Part shown: positions 56,643 to 64,000 of the stretch, piece by piece
Position numbering within the stretch: position 1 is the stretch's first letter
How the letters are laid out: every line of letters starts with the position of its first letter
DNA from: an uncultured Marinicella sp.
Lineage (GTDB): Bacteria > Pseudomonadota > Gammaproteobacteria > Xanthomonadales > Marinicellaceae
Length of the DNA stretch: 64,000 bases
Direction: 5' to 3'
Assembly: GCA_947502925.1 (NCBI GenBank)
Contig: CANNBS010000001.1
Span: 186,001 to 250,000 of the forward strand
Notes under the pieces: generated by a model
Database searches by the model: none
Told to the model about the DNA's origin: nothing
The model's input: the letters and a program-made list of their open reading frames with translations, nothing else
Made by a program: the position numbers and the translations under genes

Positions 56643-57191
56643 ATGACTTTACGACATCTATCCGTGGGCGCCGATGTGCCACATGACATTAATGTGGTGA
56701 TTGAAATCCCGCGCAACGGCGAAGCCATTAAATACGAAGTGGACAAAGAATCCGGTTTGTTGGTGGTTGATCGTGTATTAAACACGGCCATGCGCTATCC
56801 ATGTAACTATGGATTCGTTCCGCATACCTTATGTGGTGACGGTGATCCGGTGGATGTGCTGGTGGTTATGCCAACGCCCTTATTACCCGGTTCAGTGATT
56901 AAATGTCGCCCGGTGGGTGTTTTAAAAATGACCGACGAAAGCGGTGAAGATGCCAAAATTATTGCGGTTCCTACTTCAAAAGTCAGCGGCTTATATCGCC
57001 ACGTTGCAGACGTACGTGACTTAAATGATGTCACACTCGATACCATCGCTCACTTTTTCGAGCATTATAAAGACCTGGAAAAAGGAAAATGGGTCAAAAT
57101 CGAAGGCTGGGGCGGCGTTGAAGAGGCCAAGAAAGAAATTACCGACTCCATTGAAAACTTTAAAAACTCAGAAGATAAGCCTAATTTCTAA
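56643..57191 (+). CDS. ppa: Inorganic pyrophosphatase (family I)
   Basis: 182-residue soluble pyrophosphatase. The metal-binding motif DGDPVDVLV and surrounding [14 protein letters not shown] are typical, as is the later [13 protein letters not shown] segment and the ending [22 protein letters not shown] at 56643 is preferred to an in-frame GTG at 56634. It drives biosynthetic reactions by removing pyrophosphate. A terminator follows. Confidence 0.96.
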   Translation: MTLRHLSVGADVPHDINVVIEIPRNGEAIKYEVDKESGLLVVDRVLNTAMRYPCNYGFVPHTLCGDGDPVDVLVVMPTPLLPGSVIKCRPVGVLKMTDESGEDAKIIAVPTSKVSGLYRHVADVRDLNDVTLDTIAHFFEHYKDLEKGKWVKIEGWGGVEEAKKEITDSIENFKNSEDKPNF

Positions 57192-57235
57192 CAAAGAGAC
57201 CTTAGAAGTTAATTGGTTTATATTGCATCAGATTA

Positions 57236-57270
57236 ACCGCCCGGAATGAATCATTTTGGGCGGTCTTTTT
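57236..57270 (+). terminator. Intrinsic terminator of ppa
   Basis: Stem ACCGCCC/GGGCGGT (57236-57242 with 57258-57264) followed by CTTTTT. The loop is 15 bases. The T run reaches the end of the convergent mpl gene. Confidence 0.75.
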
Positions 57271-58648
57271 AAGCCTGTCCTGTACCCGTCAAACTCCGTT
57301 GACTGATGGCATCGGCAATTCGTCTCGGTGCATTCTCAAAACTACCATTACTCATACAAATCACCTCATCCCCTGATTGAACCAGATCACTGATCTGAGC
57401 CACAAGTGCTTCCACACTGTCGACTATGGTGGCTTTTTGTTTGAGTTTTTCAAGAACCAGCTCATCCCACTGCATATCCGGATACACCATCACAAAAGCC
57501 TGGTCAGCTGCTGACAGTGATTTGGGCAACTGCCTGGCATGCACGCCGGCACGCATTGAATTACTGCGTGGTTCGACCACAGCAATCAACCGGCCATGGA
57601 CATATGGACGCCGTCCTGATAATGTGGTTTCAATGGCGGTGGGGTGATGGGCAAAGTCATCAAACACGCGCACGCCCTGAGATTCTCCCACCAATTCCAT
57701 ACGACGTTTGACATTTTCATAGCGACATAAGGAATCTGCGGCGGCCGCAATCGATACCCCGGCACGGGTAGATGCTAATATCGCTGCCAGGGCATTGAAT
57801 TGGTTGTGCTTACCTGAAACATTCCAGCGCACTTCAGCCAGTTGGTCGGTGCTGTTTTGAATGCTGAAATGGCTCGGATTATCGCCCAAAGGCATGACCC
57901 AAAAGTCCGCATGCGGACCACTGCCAAAACTGACTAAATCGGTCCAACAGCCCATGTCCAACACGGTCTTTAAATGTGGATCATCAGCATTAACAATGAT
58001 TTCACCGTTACCGGGCACAGTTCGGATCAGATGATGAAATTGTTTTTGAATGGCGGTTAAATCGGGGTAGATATCTGCATGATCATATTCGAGATTATTT
58101 AAAATCAACACGTCACTGTGATAATGCACAAATTTCGCCCGCTTATCAAAAAAAGCGCTGTCATATTCATCGGCTTCAATGACAAAGTGTTCACTGTCCG
58201 TGAGCCTGGCCGAGGAATCAAAATGAGGACTGACGCCGCCAATCAAAAACCCCGGATCAATGCCCTGGTCGCTTAAAATCCAGGCCAGCATCGATGCGGT
58301 GGTGGTTTTACCATGGGTGCCGGCCACTGAATATACTTGCTTTTTCTTCAGCACTTCCTGACCCAACCAGGCAGGACCTGATTCATAATCCAAACCCTGA
58401 TTGAGCATATATTCAACTGCTTCCTTACCACGGGTCATGACATTGCCCACCAGCACCAAATCCGGATTATTGAGCAGTGGCGTTGTTTCATAACCTTCAT
58501 GCACAGGAATCGCCATGGCTTCTAATTGTGTGCTCATGGGCGGATACATTTTCTGATCACTGCCGGACACGTCATGACCCAGCTGCCGGGCGATGGCGGC
58601 CAGACCACCCATAAAGGTACCGCCAATTCCGAGGATATGAATTTTCAT
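57269..58648 (-). CDS. mpl: UDP-N-acetylmuramate:L-Ala-gamma-D-Glu-meso-Dap ligase
   Basis: 459-residue Mur-ligase-family enzyme that attaches recycled murein tripeptide to UDP-MurNAc. The GxGG start (MKIHILGIGGTFMGGL), ATP loop GTHGKTTTAS near residue 108, NNLEYDHADIYPD and FDDFAHHPTAIETT are typical of Mpl rather than MurC. ATG 58648 is chosen because it starts the conserved Rossmann strand. It stands alone, convergent with ppa. Confidence 0.95.
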   Translation of the reverse strand: MKIHILGIGGTFMGGLAAIARQLGHDVSGSDQKMYPPMSTQLEAMAIPVHEGYETTPLLNNPDLVLVGNVMTRGKEAVEYMLNQGLDYESGPAWLGQEVLKKKQVYSVAGTHGKTTTASMLAWILSDQGIDPGFLIGGVSPHFDSSARLTDSEHFVIEADEYDSAFFDKRAKFVHYHSDVLILNNLEYDHADIYPDLTAIQKQFHHLIRTVPGNGEIIVNADDPHLKTVLDMGCWTDLVSFGSGPHADFWVMPLGDNPSHFSIQNSTDQLAEVRWNVSGKHNQFNALAAILASTRAGVSIAAAADSLCRYENVKRRMELVGESQGVRVFDDFAHHPTAIETTLSGRRPYVHGRLIAVVEPRSNSMRAGVHARQLPKSLSAADQAFVMVYPDMQWDELVLEKLKQKATIVDSVEALVAQISDLVQSGDEVICMSNGSFENAPRRIADAISQRSLTGTGQA

Positions 58649-58704
58649 TGATTCAAGGCACAAAAAGACGCATTTTAACAGAAATCAACGTCGCTTATTA
58701 GGGC

Positions 58705-58738
58705 AAAAAAAAACCGGCTGTCAGAAAACAACCGGTTT
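58705..58738 (-). terminator. Terminator of the ompA-like gene
   Basis: AAACCGG (58711-58717) pairs with CCGGTTT (58732-58738) around a 14-base loop; on the minus strand the stem is followed by a run of nine T. Confidence 0.82.
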
Positions 58739-58761
58739 AAAAGTTTAAGTATTATAGCGAA

Positions 58762-59850
58762 TTAATCTTTGATGTCTTCGGCTTCCACTTCAGGCAGTAC
58801 AATTTCAACCCGTCGGTTTTGCTGACGACCGGCTGCTGTGTCATTGCTCGCCACCGGAAATTCATAACCTAAACCATCTGTGTCAATACGTTCACCGTCG
58901 ATACCTTCAGAGGTTAAGTAATCTTTGACCGATTGTGCCCGTTTTTCAGACAAAGTGATGTTATAGTCTTCACTGCCGACATTGTCGGTGTGACCTTCTA
59001 CAATCACTTGTTGCTCAGGATTTTCGTTGAGCGCTTTAACCAGGGGTTGCAAATTACGGGCGGCGCCTGCTTTGAGGTCTGATTTATTAAACTCAAACAA
59101 CACATCACCTAAGGTTATGACCAAACCACGTTCGGTTTGTTTGGCCTGTAAATCTGATAACTGGTTTTGCAAGCTGTTCATAGCCGCTTTGGCGGCTTCA
59201 GCTTCTGCCTGCGCAGCTTCAGCTCGAGCAGCTTCCGCTTCTGCACGCATTTTAGCTTTTTCAGCTTCAGTCATGGCAGACTCTGCCGCCTCTTGCGCCT
59301 GGGCTTTTAATCGCTCAGCTTCAGCGCGAGCCGCTTCTGCTTCCGCCTTGGCTTGAATGGCTGCATCACGCATTTGTTGCGCCTCTTGTGCTTCTGCCAT
59401 GGCTTGTGCGCGTTGTTGCTCAGCCATCATGGCGCTTTGTTTAGCACGTTCAGCTCGGCTTTCAGCCATTTCTGCCTCAAGCGTTCGGGCTTCTAATACT
59501 AATTGGCTTTGTTCATTGGATAAATCATCTCGTTGATCCTGATAATAGCGTGCTTGGGCACTGTATTTAGCCAATTCAATCAATCGATCGGTGGCGTAAA
59601 TAGCATACTCAAAAGCTTTATCACTCATATCATCAGGCCGATTCTGAACGGTTTTCATGGCCCGTTGAGCCCGGTTTAACTCTTCACCGCCTCGCGAAGC
59701 CAGTTCAGGGTTTGCCAATAAGTCTGTCAGTCTGTTTTGTAAAGCATTAACCCGTGGATCGGGTTCCGGTGTGGAGGCACAGGAGGCCAGTAATGCCATC
59801 ATACACACCACAAGAGAAAATTTTATCAAAAATTGTGTATTCTGTTTCAT
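58762..59850 (-). CDS. OmpA family lipoprotein with coiled-coil and DUF4398-like region
   Basis: 362-residue envelope protein. Lipobox LLASC (Cys24) is followed by a DUF4398-like helical segment (about 35-110), an Ala/Glu-rich coiled coil (about 115-235) in which AEAEAARAE-type heptads repeat, and a C-terminal OmpA peptidoglycan-binding domain (FNKSDLKAGAARNLQPL, VEGHTDNVGSEDYN, LSEKRAQSVKDYL). It would span the periplasm as a helical rod from a lipid anchor to the wall. It overlaps its upstream DUF4398 partner by four bases. Confidence 0.9.
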   Translation of the reverse strand: MKQNTQFLIKFSLVVCMMALLASCASTPEPDPRVNALQNRLTDLLANPELASRGGEELNRAQRAMKTVQNRPDDMSDKAFEYAIYATDRLIELAKYSAQARYYQDQRDDLSNEQSQLVLEARTLEAEMAESRAERAKQSAMMAEQQRAQAMAEAQEAQQMRDAAIQAKAEAEAARAEAERLKAQAQEAAESAMTEAEKAKMRAEAEAARAEAAQAEAEAAKAAMNSLQNQLSDLQAKQTERGLVITLGDVLFEFNKSDLKAGAARNLQPLVKALNENPEQQVIVEGHTDNVGSEDYNITLSEKRAQSVKDYLTSEGIDGERIDTDGLGYEFPVASNDTAAGRQQNRRVEIVLPEVEAEDIKD

Positions 59851-60218
59851 TGTCCACTCCTTTTACGTTGTAATTCATTGCGCAAAATATCCACTGATTT
59901 TCTTAAATCTGTGTACGCTTTTTCAGCTTTCATGGCATCTGATTTAGCAGCCGCCACTTCAGCATCTCGCTGAGATTTTTTAGCTGCAATTTCAGCATCC
60001 GTCCATTCACGTTCTTCCAAATCGACTTCAGCCTGGTTTAAATTGTCACGCGCTGATTTCATTAAATAGACGGCATGTTGCATACCGCCGGCTCGTTCCG
60101 CTGACTCAATTAAAACTTCAGCTTGGTTAATGGCCTTGTTGGCGGCGTCCCTGTCAGCCCACGCTGACGGCACAGCCAGTAACAACAAAACGCCTGTTGT
60201 CAAAAGTAATGTTTTCAT
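59847..60218 (-). CDS. DUF4398 domain exported protein
   Basis: 123 residues from ATG 60218, chosen for the GAGGAATT site upstream. A signal peptide (about 1-21, ending PSAWA) is followed by a helical, charged DUF4398-type domain (AINQAEVLIESAERAGGMQHAVYLMKSA and DNLNQAEVDLEE). The last codon overlaps the OmpA-like gene, and the same domain type occurs in that protein, so the two may pair in the periplasm. Function unknown. Confidence 0.83.
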   Translation of the reverse strand: MKTLLLTTGVLLLLAVPSAWADRDAANKAINQAEVLIESAERAGGMQHAVYLMKSARDNLNQAEVDLEEREWTDAEIAAKKSQRDAEVAAAKSDAMKAEKAYTDLRKSVDILRNELQRKRSGQ

Positions 60219-60311
60219 AATTCCTCTCTTCATTGATTAATAATTAAACCTCTCCCAATGAGCCATAGGGAGTGAATTGTGTTTATAATTCGGCTCATCG
60301 GAAGAGGCGAT

Positions 60312-60330
60312 CGTTTGCAGACTGCAAACG
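60312..60330. repeat. Perfect 19-bp palindrome
   Basis: CGTTTGCAG, a central A and CTGCAAACG form a perfect inverted repeat with 9-bp arms. It lies between the csbD stop and the DUF4398-ompA operon, about 95 bp before the latter's start. No T run follows it, so it is not a standard terminator; an operator for a dimeric regulator is plausible. Confidence 0.55.
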
Positions 60331-60335
60331 GAACT

Positions 60336-60539
60336 TTAGTGATTTATATTGGATTGCCAATCATCGACCGCTTGTTCGGCTTGTTCTTTATTATAGCCAT
60401 AGCGCTCTTGTAATCGACCCACCAGTTTTTCCTGTTTACCGGCGATAACATCCAGATCATCATCAGTGAGTTTGCCCCACTTGGCCTGTGCTTCGCCTTT
60501 AAACTGGCTCCATTTACCTTCAATAATATCCCAATTCAT
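60336..60539 (-). CDS. CsbD family stress-response protein
   Basis: 67-residue CsbD/YjbJ-like protein. MNWDIIEGKWSQFKGEAQ, WGKLTDDDLDVIAGKQEKL and a four-helix small bundle are typical. Such proteins are abundant in stationary and stress states; the function is unknown. It has a strong GAGGAGAA ribosome binding site. Confidence 0.92.
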   Translation of the reverse strand: MNWDIIEGKWSQFKGEAQAKWGKLTDDDLDVIAGKQEKLVGRLQERYGYNKEQAEQAVDDWQSNINH

Positions 60540-60595
60540 TTTATTTTCTCCTCAGTTTGAATTAACAAATATTGTAACGAACAGTGGATAAATAA

Positions 60596-60625
60596 ATTGT
60601 AAACGGAATGTTAAAAGAATGATAA
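60596..60625 (-). promoter_or_regulatory. Candidate csbD promoter
   Basis: Minus-strand TTATCA (60625-60620), an 18-base spacer and TACAAT (60601-60596) precede csbD. A second TACAAT at 60576-60571 is an alternative -10. Confidence 0.33.
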
Positions 60626-60690
60626 ATCAATCACTTAGCTTGTGATTGTGGTATTGAGCTTTCTAAGTCGATTTTAAAACTTAATCAGGT

Positions 60691-61482
60691 TTATACTGCT
60701 TTGGGGTTTTTATCACTGTCCAGATTTTTTAACTTCTTCAGGGTCTCCTGATACCCCAATTCAAAAATTTCATCGGCGGAATCTTTTTTGAGAAAGCTGT
60801 ATTTTCGCAATGCCGGTGGCGCAATAATTAAATCACAATCTGAAAACTTTTTAATCGAAGCCTGCGCTCTGAGAATGGTAAAGGCCCGTTGAGTCACCGC
60901 CATGGTTGAATTCAGACTGTCAACCTGTGTTGACTCCAGCGGACTGACAAATACGCCCACCGATTGCTCACAATAAATCGATAACGGCTCGGTGGGAAAA
61001 TTATTGGTGATGCCGCCATCACTATACAGAACATCATCAATTTCGACCGGCGTCATAATCCCCGGAAAGGCACCTGATGCCAGCAGCGGCTTAATTAACG
61101 GCCCTTCATAAAAAATTCGTGCCTGTCCTGTAATCATATTGGTGGCGACGATAAACAGACGTTTTTTTAAAGCCGAAAAATTATCATCGGGAAAATATTC
61201 TTTAAAGTCATGATAAAACTTATCGGTATCTATCATCCCAGGCTTTAATAAGGTGTACTTTTTAAATGAGAACAAATCCAACTCTTTAAAAAATGTCAAC
61301 ATATCCTGCCAGGAATAGCCTGCCGCATACAAAGATGCCACCATGGCGCCGGCACTGGTGCCTGATACCGTGGTCGGGTGGATGTCCATTTCTTCCAGTG
61401 CTTTAATCGCACCGATATGGGCGACACCTAAAAATCCGCCACCGGATAAGACTAAACCGACAGGTGCTTTTAAGGGCATCAT
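60691..61482 (-). CDS. Patatin-like phospholipase (RssA-like)
   Basis: 263-residue acyl hydrolase. Motifs: LVLSGGGFLGVAHIG (oxyanion region), SGTSAGAMVA (nucleophile Ser in GxSxG), and YSDGGITNNFPT with the catalytic Asp of the DGG box. It belongs to the shorter RssA/YchK-like group, and the lipid substrate is unknown. A separate, longer patatin is at 47299. Confidence 0.88.
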   Translation of the reverse strand: MMPLKAPVGLVLSGGGFLGVAHIGAIKALEEMDIHPTTVSGTSAGAMVASLYAAGYSWQDMLTFFKELDLFSFKKYTLLKPGMIDTDKFYHDFKEYFPDDNFSALKKRLFIVATNMITGQARIFYEGPLIKPLLASGAFPGIMTPVEIDDVLYSDGGITNNFPTEPLSIYCEQSVGVFVSPLESTQVDSLNSTMAVTQRAFTILRAQASIKKFSDCDLIIAPPALRKYSFLKKDSADEIFELGYQETLKKLKNLDSDKNPKAV

Positions 61483-61519
61483 AATCTCCTGTGTAAAAAC
61501 ATTTTTTTATAAAAGCTCA

Positions 61520-62050
61520 TTATTTCCACATGCGCGATAAGACGTTTTGTTTAGTGGATGATTTTTGATGAACATAGGTCATAAAAATATGACCGATGAT
61601 AAGCAACAACAGAACCCAGCCAAGTTCGCCATGAAAGTCACTGCCTAAATCAAGCATCCACTGAATTTTTTCACTTTCAAAGCCGGGGAATATCGTTACC
61701 CCGAATAATTCAAACGTACGACCTGAGCCATACTGTCTGAGCAGTGCCACAATGGGTATAACCGTTATTAACAGGTACATGGTTATATGCCCCAGCTTGG
61801 CAAGCAGGCTCACTGATTGCGGCCGATTTGCCCGGTTAATTAAATACCAGATTAAACGCAACACCATTAACATCAGTAATATCACCCCCAAAGGTTTATG
61901 TGTGGGCCAAAAGAAAGCCTCAATGGCGGTGTCTTCAAAAAAGAAATGGGCGCTGGCACTTAAAAATTGCCACAATACCAGGAGCGCCATACTCCAGTGA
62001 AAAAACCTTGCCACTGTTCCATAACGCTCAGTACTGTCTGCTAACGCCAT
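61520..62050 (-). CDS. Cytochrome b561 family protein
   Basis: 176-residue four-helix membrane protein with conserved histidines near the helix ends: RFFHWSMALLVLW (helix 1), ATHKPLGV-like THKPLGVILLML (helix 2), GHITMYLLI (helix 3) and FHGELGWVLLLLIIGHIFM (helix 4). These should bind two b-type hemes. CybB-type members of this family act in ubiquinone-linked electron transfer or superoxide oxidation. The precise electron acceptor is unknown. Confidence 0.9.
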   Translation of the reverse strand: MALADSTERYGTVARFFHWSMALLVLWQFLSASAHFFFEDTAIEAFFWPTHKPLGVILLMLMVLRLIWYLINRANRPQSVSLLAKLGHITMYLLITVIPIVALLRQYGSGRTFELFGVTIFPGFESEKIQWMLDLGSDFHGELGWVLLLLIIGHIFMTYVHQKSSTKQNVLSRMWK

Positions 62051-62128
62051 TGATTACCTCCGATTTTGATGATAAATGCTTTTAAGATCAGCGTAATATA
62101 TCATATCTTTTTGACGCAGTAATAGCAC

Positions 62129-63037
62129 TTATGCGGTTTGATCCCAGTAAGGCTGATCACCAAAGCGTTGAGCCAGAAAATCAATTAAATGCCGACAGCG
62201 TTGCGATAAGAACCGATTTTTTGGATAAACCGCATAGGCATTTAAAGTGGGTAATAGATAATCTTGAAGCACAGGAACCAGTTCTCCGGAGGCTAATTTC
62301 TGGTGGGCTATAAAGGTAGGAATGTAAATTATGCCATGACCTCTGGCGGCCATATCGACTAAAAAGCTTCCATTGGAGGCCATTATTTTTGAATTCATTT
62401 CGATGCGATGTTTTTGGCCTTGAGCACTCGTTAAATGAACAGTATTCTGTCTGCTAAGGCTGTAATGTAAAAATTCATACCGCGCTAAATCTTCCGGTTT
62501 TTCAGGGACACCCTTTTTATCGAGATAGTCAGGACTTGCACACAGTACAAAACGAATCAGGGCCAGCCGCTTCGCCTGATAACTGGAATCCTGTAGTTCA
62601 CTGATACGAATGGCCAGTTCATAACCCTCCTCGACTAAATCCACTTGACGGTCAGAAAAATCCAGTTCAAATTTTAGCTCCGGATGTTTACAGGCAAACT
62701 CATGAAGGGCATCGGTGAGGTGCATCAGGCCAAATGTGTGCGGTGCGGTCATTTTAAGTGTACCTTCAATACGGGTCGGCGCCCCACCGGCTTGTTCATT
62801 TAAGGCATCGACTTCGTTCAGGATGCTGTTAGCGCGCTCGTAGTACAGCTCGCCCGCTTCTGTTAAGTTCGATTGACGTGTGGTGCGGCTGATTAACTGG
62901 CTGCCCAGACGGGTTTCCAGGTCTTTCAACCGTCGACTGACCGCTGATTTGGCGGTATTCAGTTGTTCGGCGGCCTTAGTGATACTGCCGGACTCTACAA
63001 TCCGCACAAACATCGCCATATCTTCTAATTGCCCCAT
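62129..63037 (-). CDS. LysR family transcriptional regulator
   Basis: 302-residue LTTR. The N-terminal winged helix is MAMFVRIVESGSITKAAEQLNTAKSAVSRRLKDL-like (quoted in part: SGSITKAAEQLNTAKSAVSR), with a C-terminal substrate-binding domain of two alpha/beta lobes. It is divergent from doxX, and a GTTC-N9-GAAC inverted repeat lies between them. It should control doxX and the pirin gene; its ligand is unknown. Confidence 0.92.
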   Translation of the reverse strand: MGQLEDMAMFVRIVESGSITKAAEQLNTAKSAVSRRLKDLETRLGSQLISRTTRQSNLTEAGELYYERANSILNEVDALNEQAGGAPTRIEGTLKMTAPHTFGLMHLTDALHEFACKHPELKFELDFSDRQVDLVEEGYELAIRISELQDSSYQAKRLALIRFVLCASPDYLDKKGVPEKPEDLARYEFLHYSLSRQNTVHLTSAQGQKHRIEMNSKIMASNGSFLVDMAARGHGIIYIPTFIAHQKLASGELVPVLQDYLLPTLNAYAVYPKNRFLSQRCRHLIDFLAQRFGDQPYWDQTA

Positions 63038-63054
63038 TTAATTGACCTCTTATT

Positions 63055-63121
63055 GTTCTGAATATATGAACTGTATTTTGTGATTATTGCCATTTATCCT
63101 CTTTTAGTCAACAACTATAAT
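63055..63121 (+). promoter_or_regulatory. doxX promoter and candidate LysR operator
   Basis: GTTC (63055-63058) and GAAC (63068-63071) form an inverted repeat, and TTTATC (63093-63098), a 17-base spacer and a perfect TATAAT (63116-63121) form a doxX promoter. The repeat lies 22 bases upstream of the -35 box, suitable for LysR activation. Confidence 0.5.
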
Positions 63122-63174
63122 GGCGGCATTGGATGAAGACCCAAGAACACAACTTAATTATTTGGAGAAAACAA

Positions 63175-63570
63175 ATGAATAAATTACAAAATTATAGTGC
63201 ACCCGTTGGCCGCCTCTTATTAGCCGCCATTTTTATCATATCGGGCCTCGGCAAAATAACCAACTATGCCGGCACCCAAAGCTACATGGAAGCCATGGGT
63301 GTACCCGGTGTTATGCTACCGCTGGTGATTATCCTTGAAGTCCTCGGCGGCATCGCCATTGTGATTGGCTATAAAGCGCGGATTGTGGCGTTTTTAATGG
63401 CCGGTTTCAGCATTCTTTCAGCGATTTTATTTCATGCTGATTTTGGTGATCAAACCCAGCTGAATATGTTTTTGAAAAACATCGCCATCGCCGGTGGTTT
63501 TTTATTGATTGTGGCCCACGGTGCCGGTGCTTATGCGCTGGATAATCGTCAGTCTAAGATCAGTCAATAA
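63175..63570 (+). CDS. DoxX family membrane protein
   Basis: 131-residue membrane protein with four helices. GRLLLAAIFIISGLGKI is the typical start, and AMGVPG and IVIGYKARIVAFLMAGF follow. ATG 63175 has a TTTGGAG site eight bases upstream, so the longer frame from 63133 is not used. DoxX-pirin pairs next to LysR regulators are common and are linked with redox or quinone stress. The pirin gene follows after 13 bp. Confidence 0.92.
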   Translation: MNKLQNYSAPVGRLLLAAIFIISGLGKITNYAGTQSYMEAMGVPGVMLPLVIILEVLGGIAIVIGYKARIVAFLMAGFSILSAILFHADFGDQTQLNMFLKNIAIAGGFLLIVAHGAGAYALDNRQSKISQ

Positions 63571-63583
63571 CAACGGAGTTAGT

Positions 63584-64000
63584 ATGAAAACCATTTATCA
63601 TGCAGCCGATTCTCGTGATCATGCCGACCACGGCTGGCTGAAAAGTAAACACACTTTCAGCTTTGCCAATTATTACAACCCGGAGCGTATGGGCTTTGGT
63701 GCCCTGCGCGTCATCAATGATGATTATGTGATTGGTGGCCAGGGTTTTGGCAAGCACCCGCATCGCGATATGGAAATTATCAGCATACCCTTGTCGGGGA
63801 AACTCCGTCATGGGGATGATATGGGCAACCAGGGCATCATTGAAGCCAGTGAAATCCAGGTGATGTCTGCCGGCACCGGCATCACCCACAGTGAAATGAA
63901 CGGCGATGCCAAAGATCCGGTGAAATTTTTACAAATATGGGTCATCCCCCATACAAAGAACGTCAAACCACGCTATCAACAGTTGCCTCTGGCTGACATG
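63584..64000 (+). CDS. Pirin family protein (cut by window end)
   Basis: Cupin protein of the pirin/YhaK/quercetin-dioxygenase-like group; 139 residues are visible. Metal-binding residues of the N-terminal cupin are expected in GKHPHRDMEIISI (two His and a Glu) and GITHSEMNG. ATG is preceded by ACGGAG. It is the second gene of the doxX operon. Pirin proteins can break down quercetin or act as redox sensors; the role here is not fixed. The C-terminus lies beyond the window. Confidence 0.93.
   Translation, partial: MKTIYHAADSRDHADHGWLKSKHTFSFANYYNPERMGFGALRVINDDYVIGGQGFGKHPHRDMEIISIPLSGKLRHGDDMGNQGIIEASEIQVMSAGTGITHSEMNGDAKDPVKFLQIWVIPHTKNVKPRYQQLPLADM

Noticed and set aside
58762..59850. Tandem-repeat or CRISPR-like array in the ompA-like gene
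   Set aside because: The repetition comes from Ala/Glu coiled-coil codons and lacks regular spacers.
60621..60650. CAATCAC/GTGATTG hairpin downstream of the second patatin gene as terminator
   Set aside because: No T run follows the stem on the minus strand and the stem is weak.
1..64000. tRNA, rRNA or CRISPR loci
   Set aside because: No cloverleaf, rRNA-like segment or repeat-spacer pattern was found by reading the intergenic regions.

Overview
This window reads as a chromosomal stretch of a gammaproteobacterium of fairly low G+C content. The clues are an AlgZ-AlgR-HemC-HemD operon of the Pseudomonas type, an aa3-type cytochrome c oxidase cluster with the Cox11/SURF1/heme A assembly route, an SMC (not MukB) condensin, RlmB, RNase R, UbiK and DUF1820/DUF2782 proteins. 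The combination would fit a marine Marinicella-like or Lysobacterales-related lineage, but the genus is a guess. No rRNA, tRNA, CRISPR array or prophage was recognised.

Layout. 1-8675 (minus strand): a terminal-oxidase operon in the order coxB, coxA, a 43-residue small protein, ctaG, coxC, DUF2909, SURF1, a CxxxC membrane protein, ctaA, ctaB, tatD. It builds the oxidase and makes heme A. 9026-19655 (plus): putA (proline to glutamate), a gspA/gspB pair, a rhomboid protease, a DUF1820 protein, an NtrX-like regulator with a reduced AAA+ domain, and trkA/trkH potassium uptake, nearly all tightly spaced. 19652-23848 (minus): comF and smc. 23925-25092: queF, then convergent bfr and, behind a Fur-like promoter, bfd. 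25185-28417 (minus): a DUF2782 protein, a membrane-anchored glutamate synthase-like protein and a dicarboxylate/amino-acid symporter. 28986-32396 (minus): algZ-algR-hemC-hemD, all coupled by four-base overlaps.

32484-45818 holds mostly single genes: thioesterase, exonuclease/GIY-YIG nuclease, a three-module TIGR03032-TPR-glycosyltransferase-like protein, succinate-semialdehyde dehydrogenase, lipoproteins, folB, rlmB, rnr, ubiK, rhlE and a NYN nuclease. 46068-47149 is a REP-associated transposase (RAYT) gene broken by a cluster of hairpins. 47299-57191 holds a patatin, an omega-amidase-like hydrolase, tpx, membrane proteins, an alpha/beta hydrolase, a CadC-like membrane regulator facing an unknown membrane-anchored protein, comM and ppa. 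57269-63037 (minus): mpl, an OmpA-like envelope lipoprotein with its DUF4398 partner, csbD, a second patatin, cytochrome b561 and a LysR regulator. The LysR gene is divergent from doxX and a pirin gene cut by the window end.

The most interesting signals lie outside the standard genes. They are three CTCAG direct repeats at an exact 11-bp period between the CadC-like regulator and its divergent neighbour; a two-copy dispersed hairpin whose stem shows compensatory changes; the RAYT gene interrupted by four stem-loops; an NtrX-like regulator lacking the sigma-54 contact loop; the three-module TIGR03032 fusion; and a Sco-like CxxxC protein in an oxidase operon with no visible sco gene. No complete new defence or mobile system was found.
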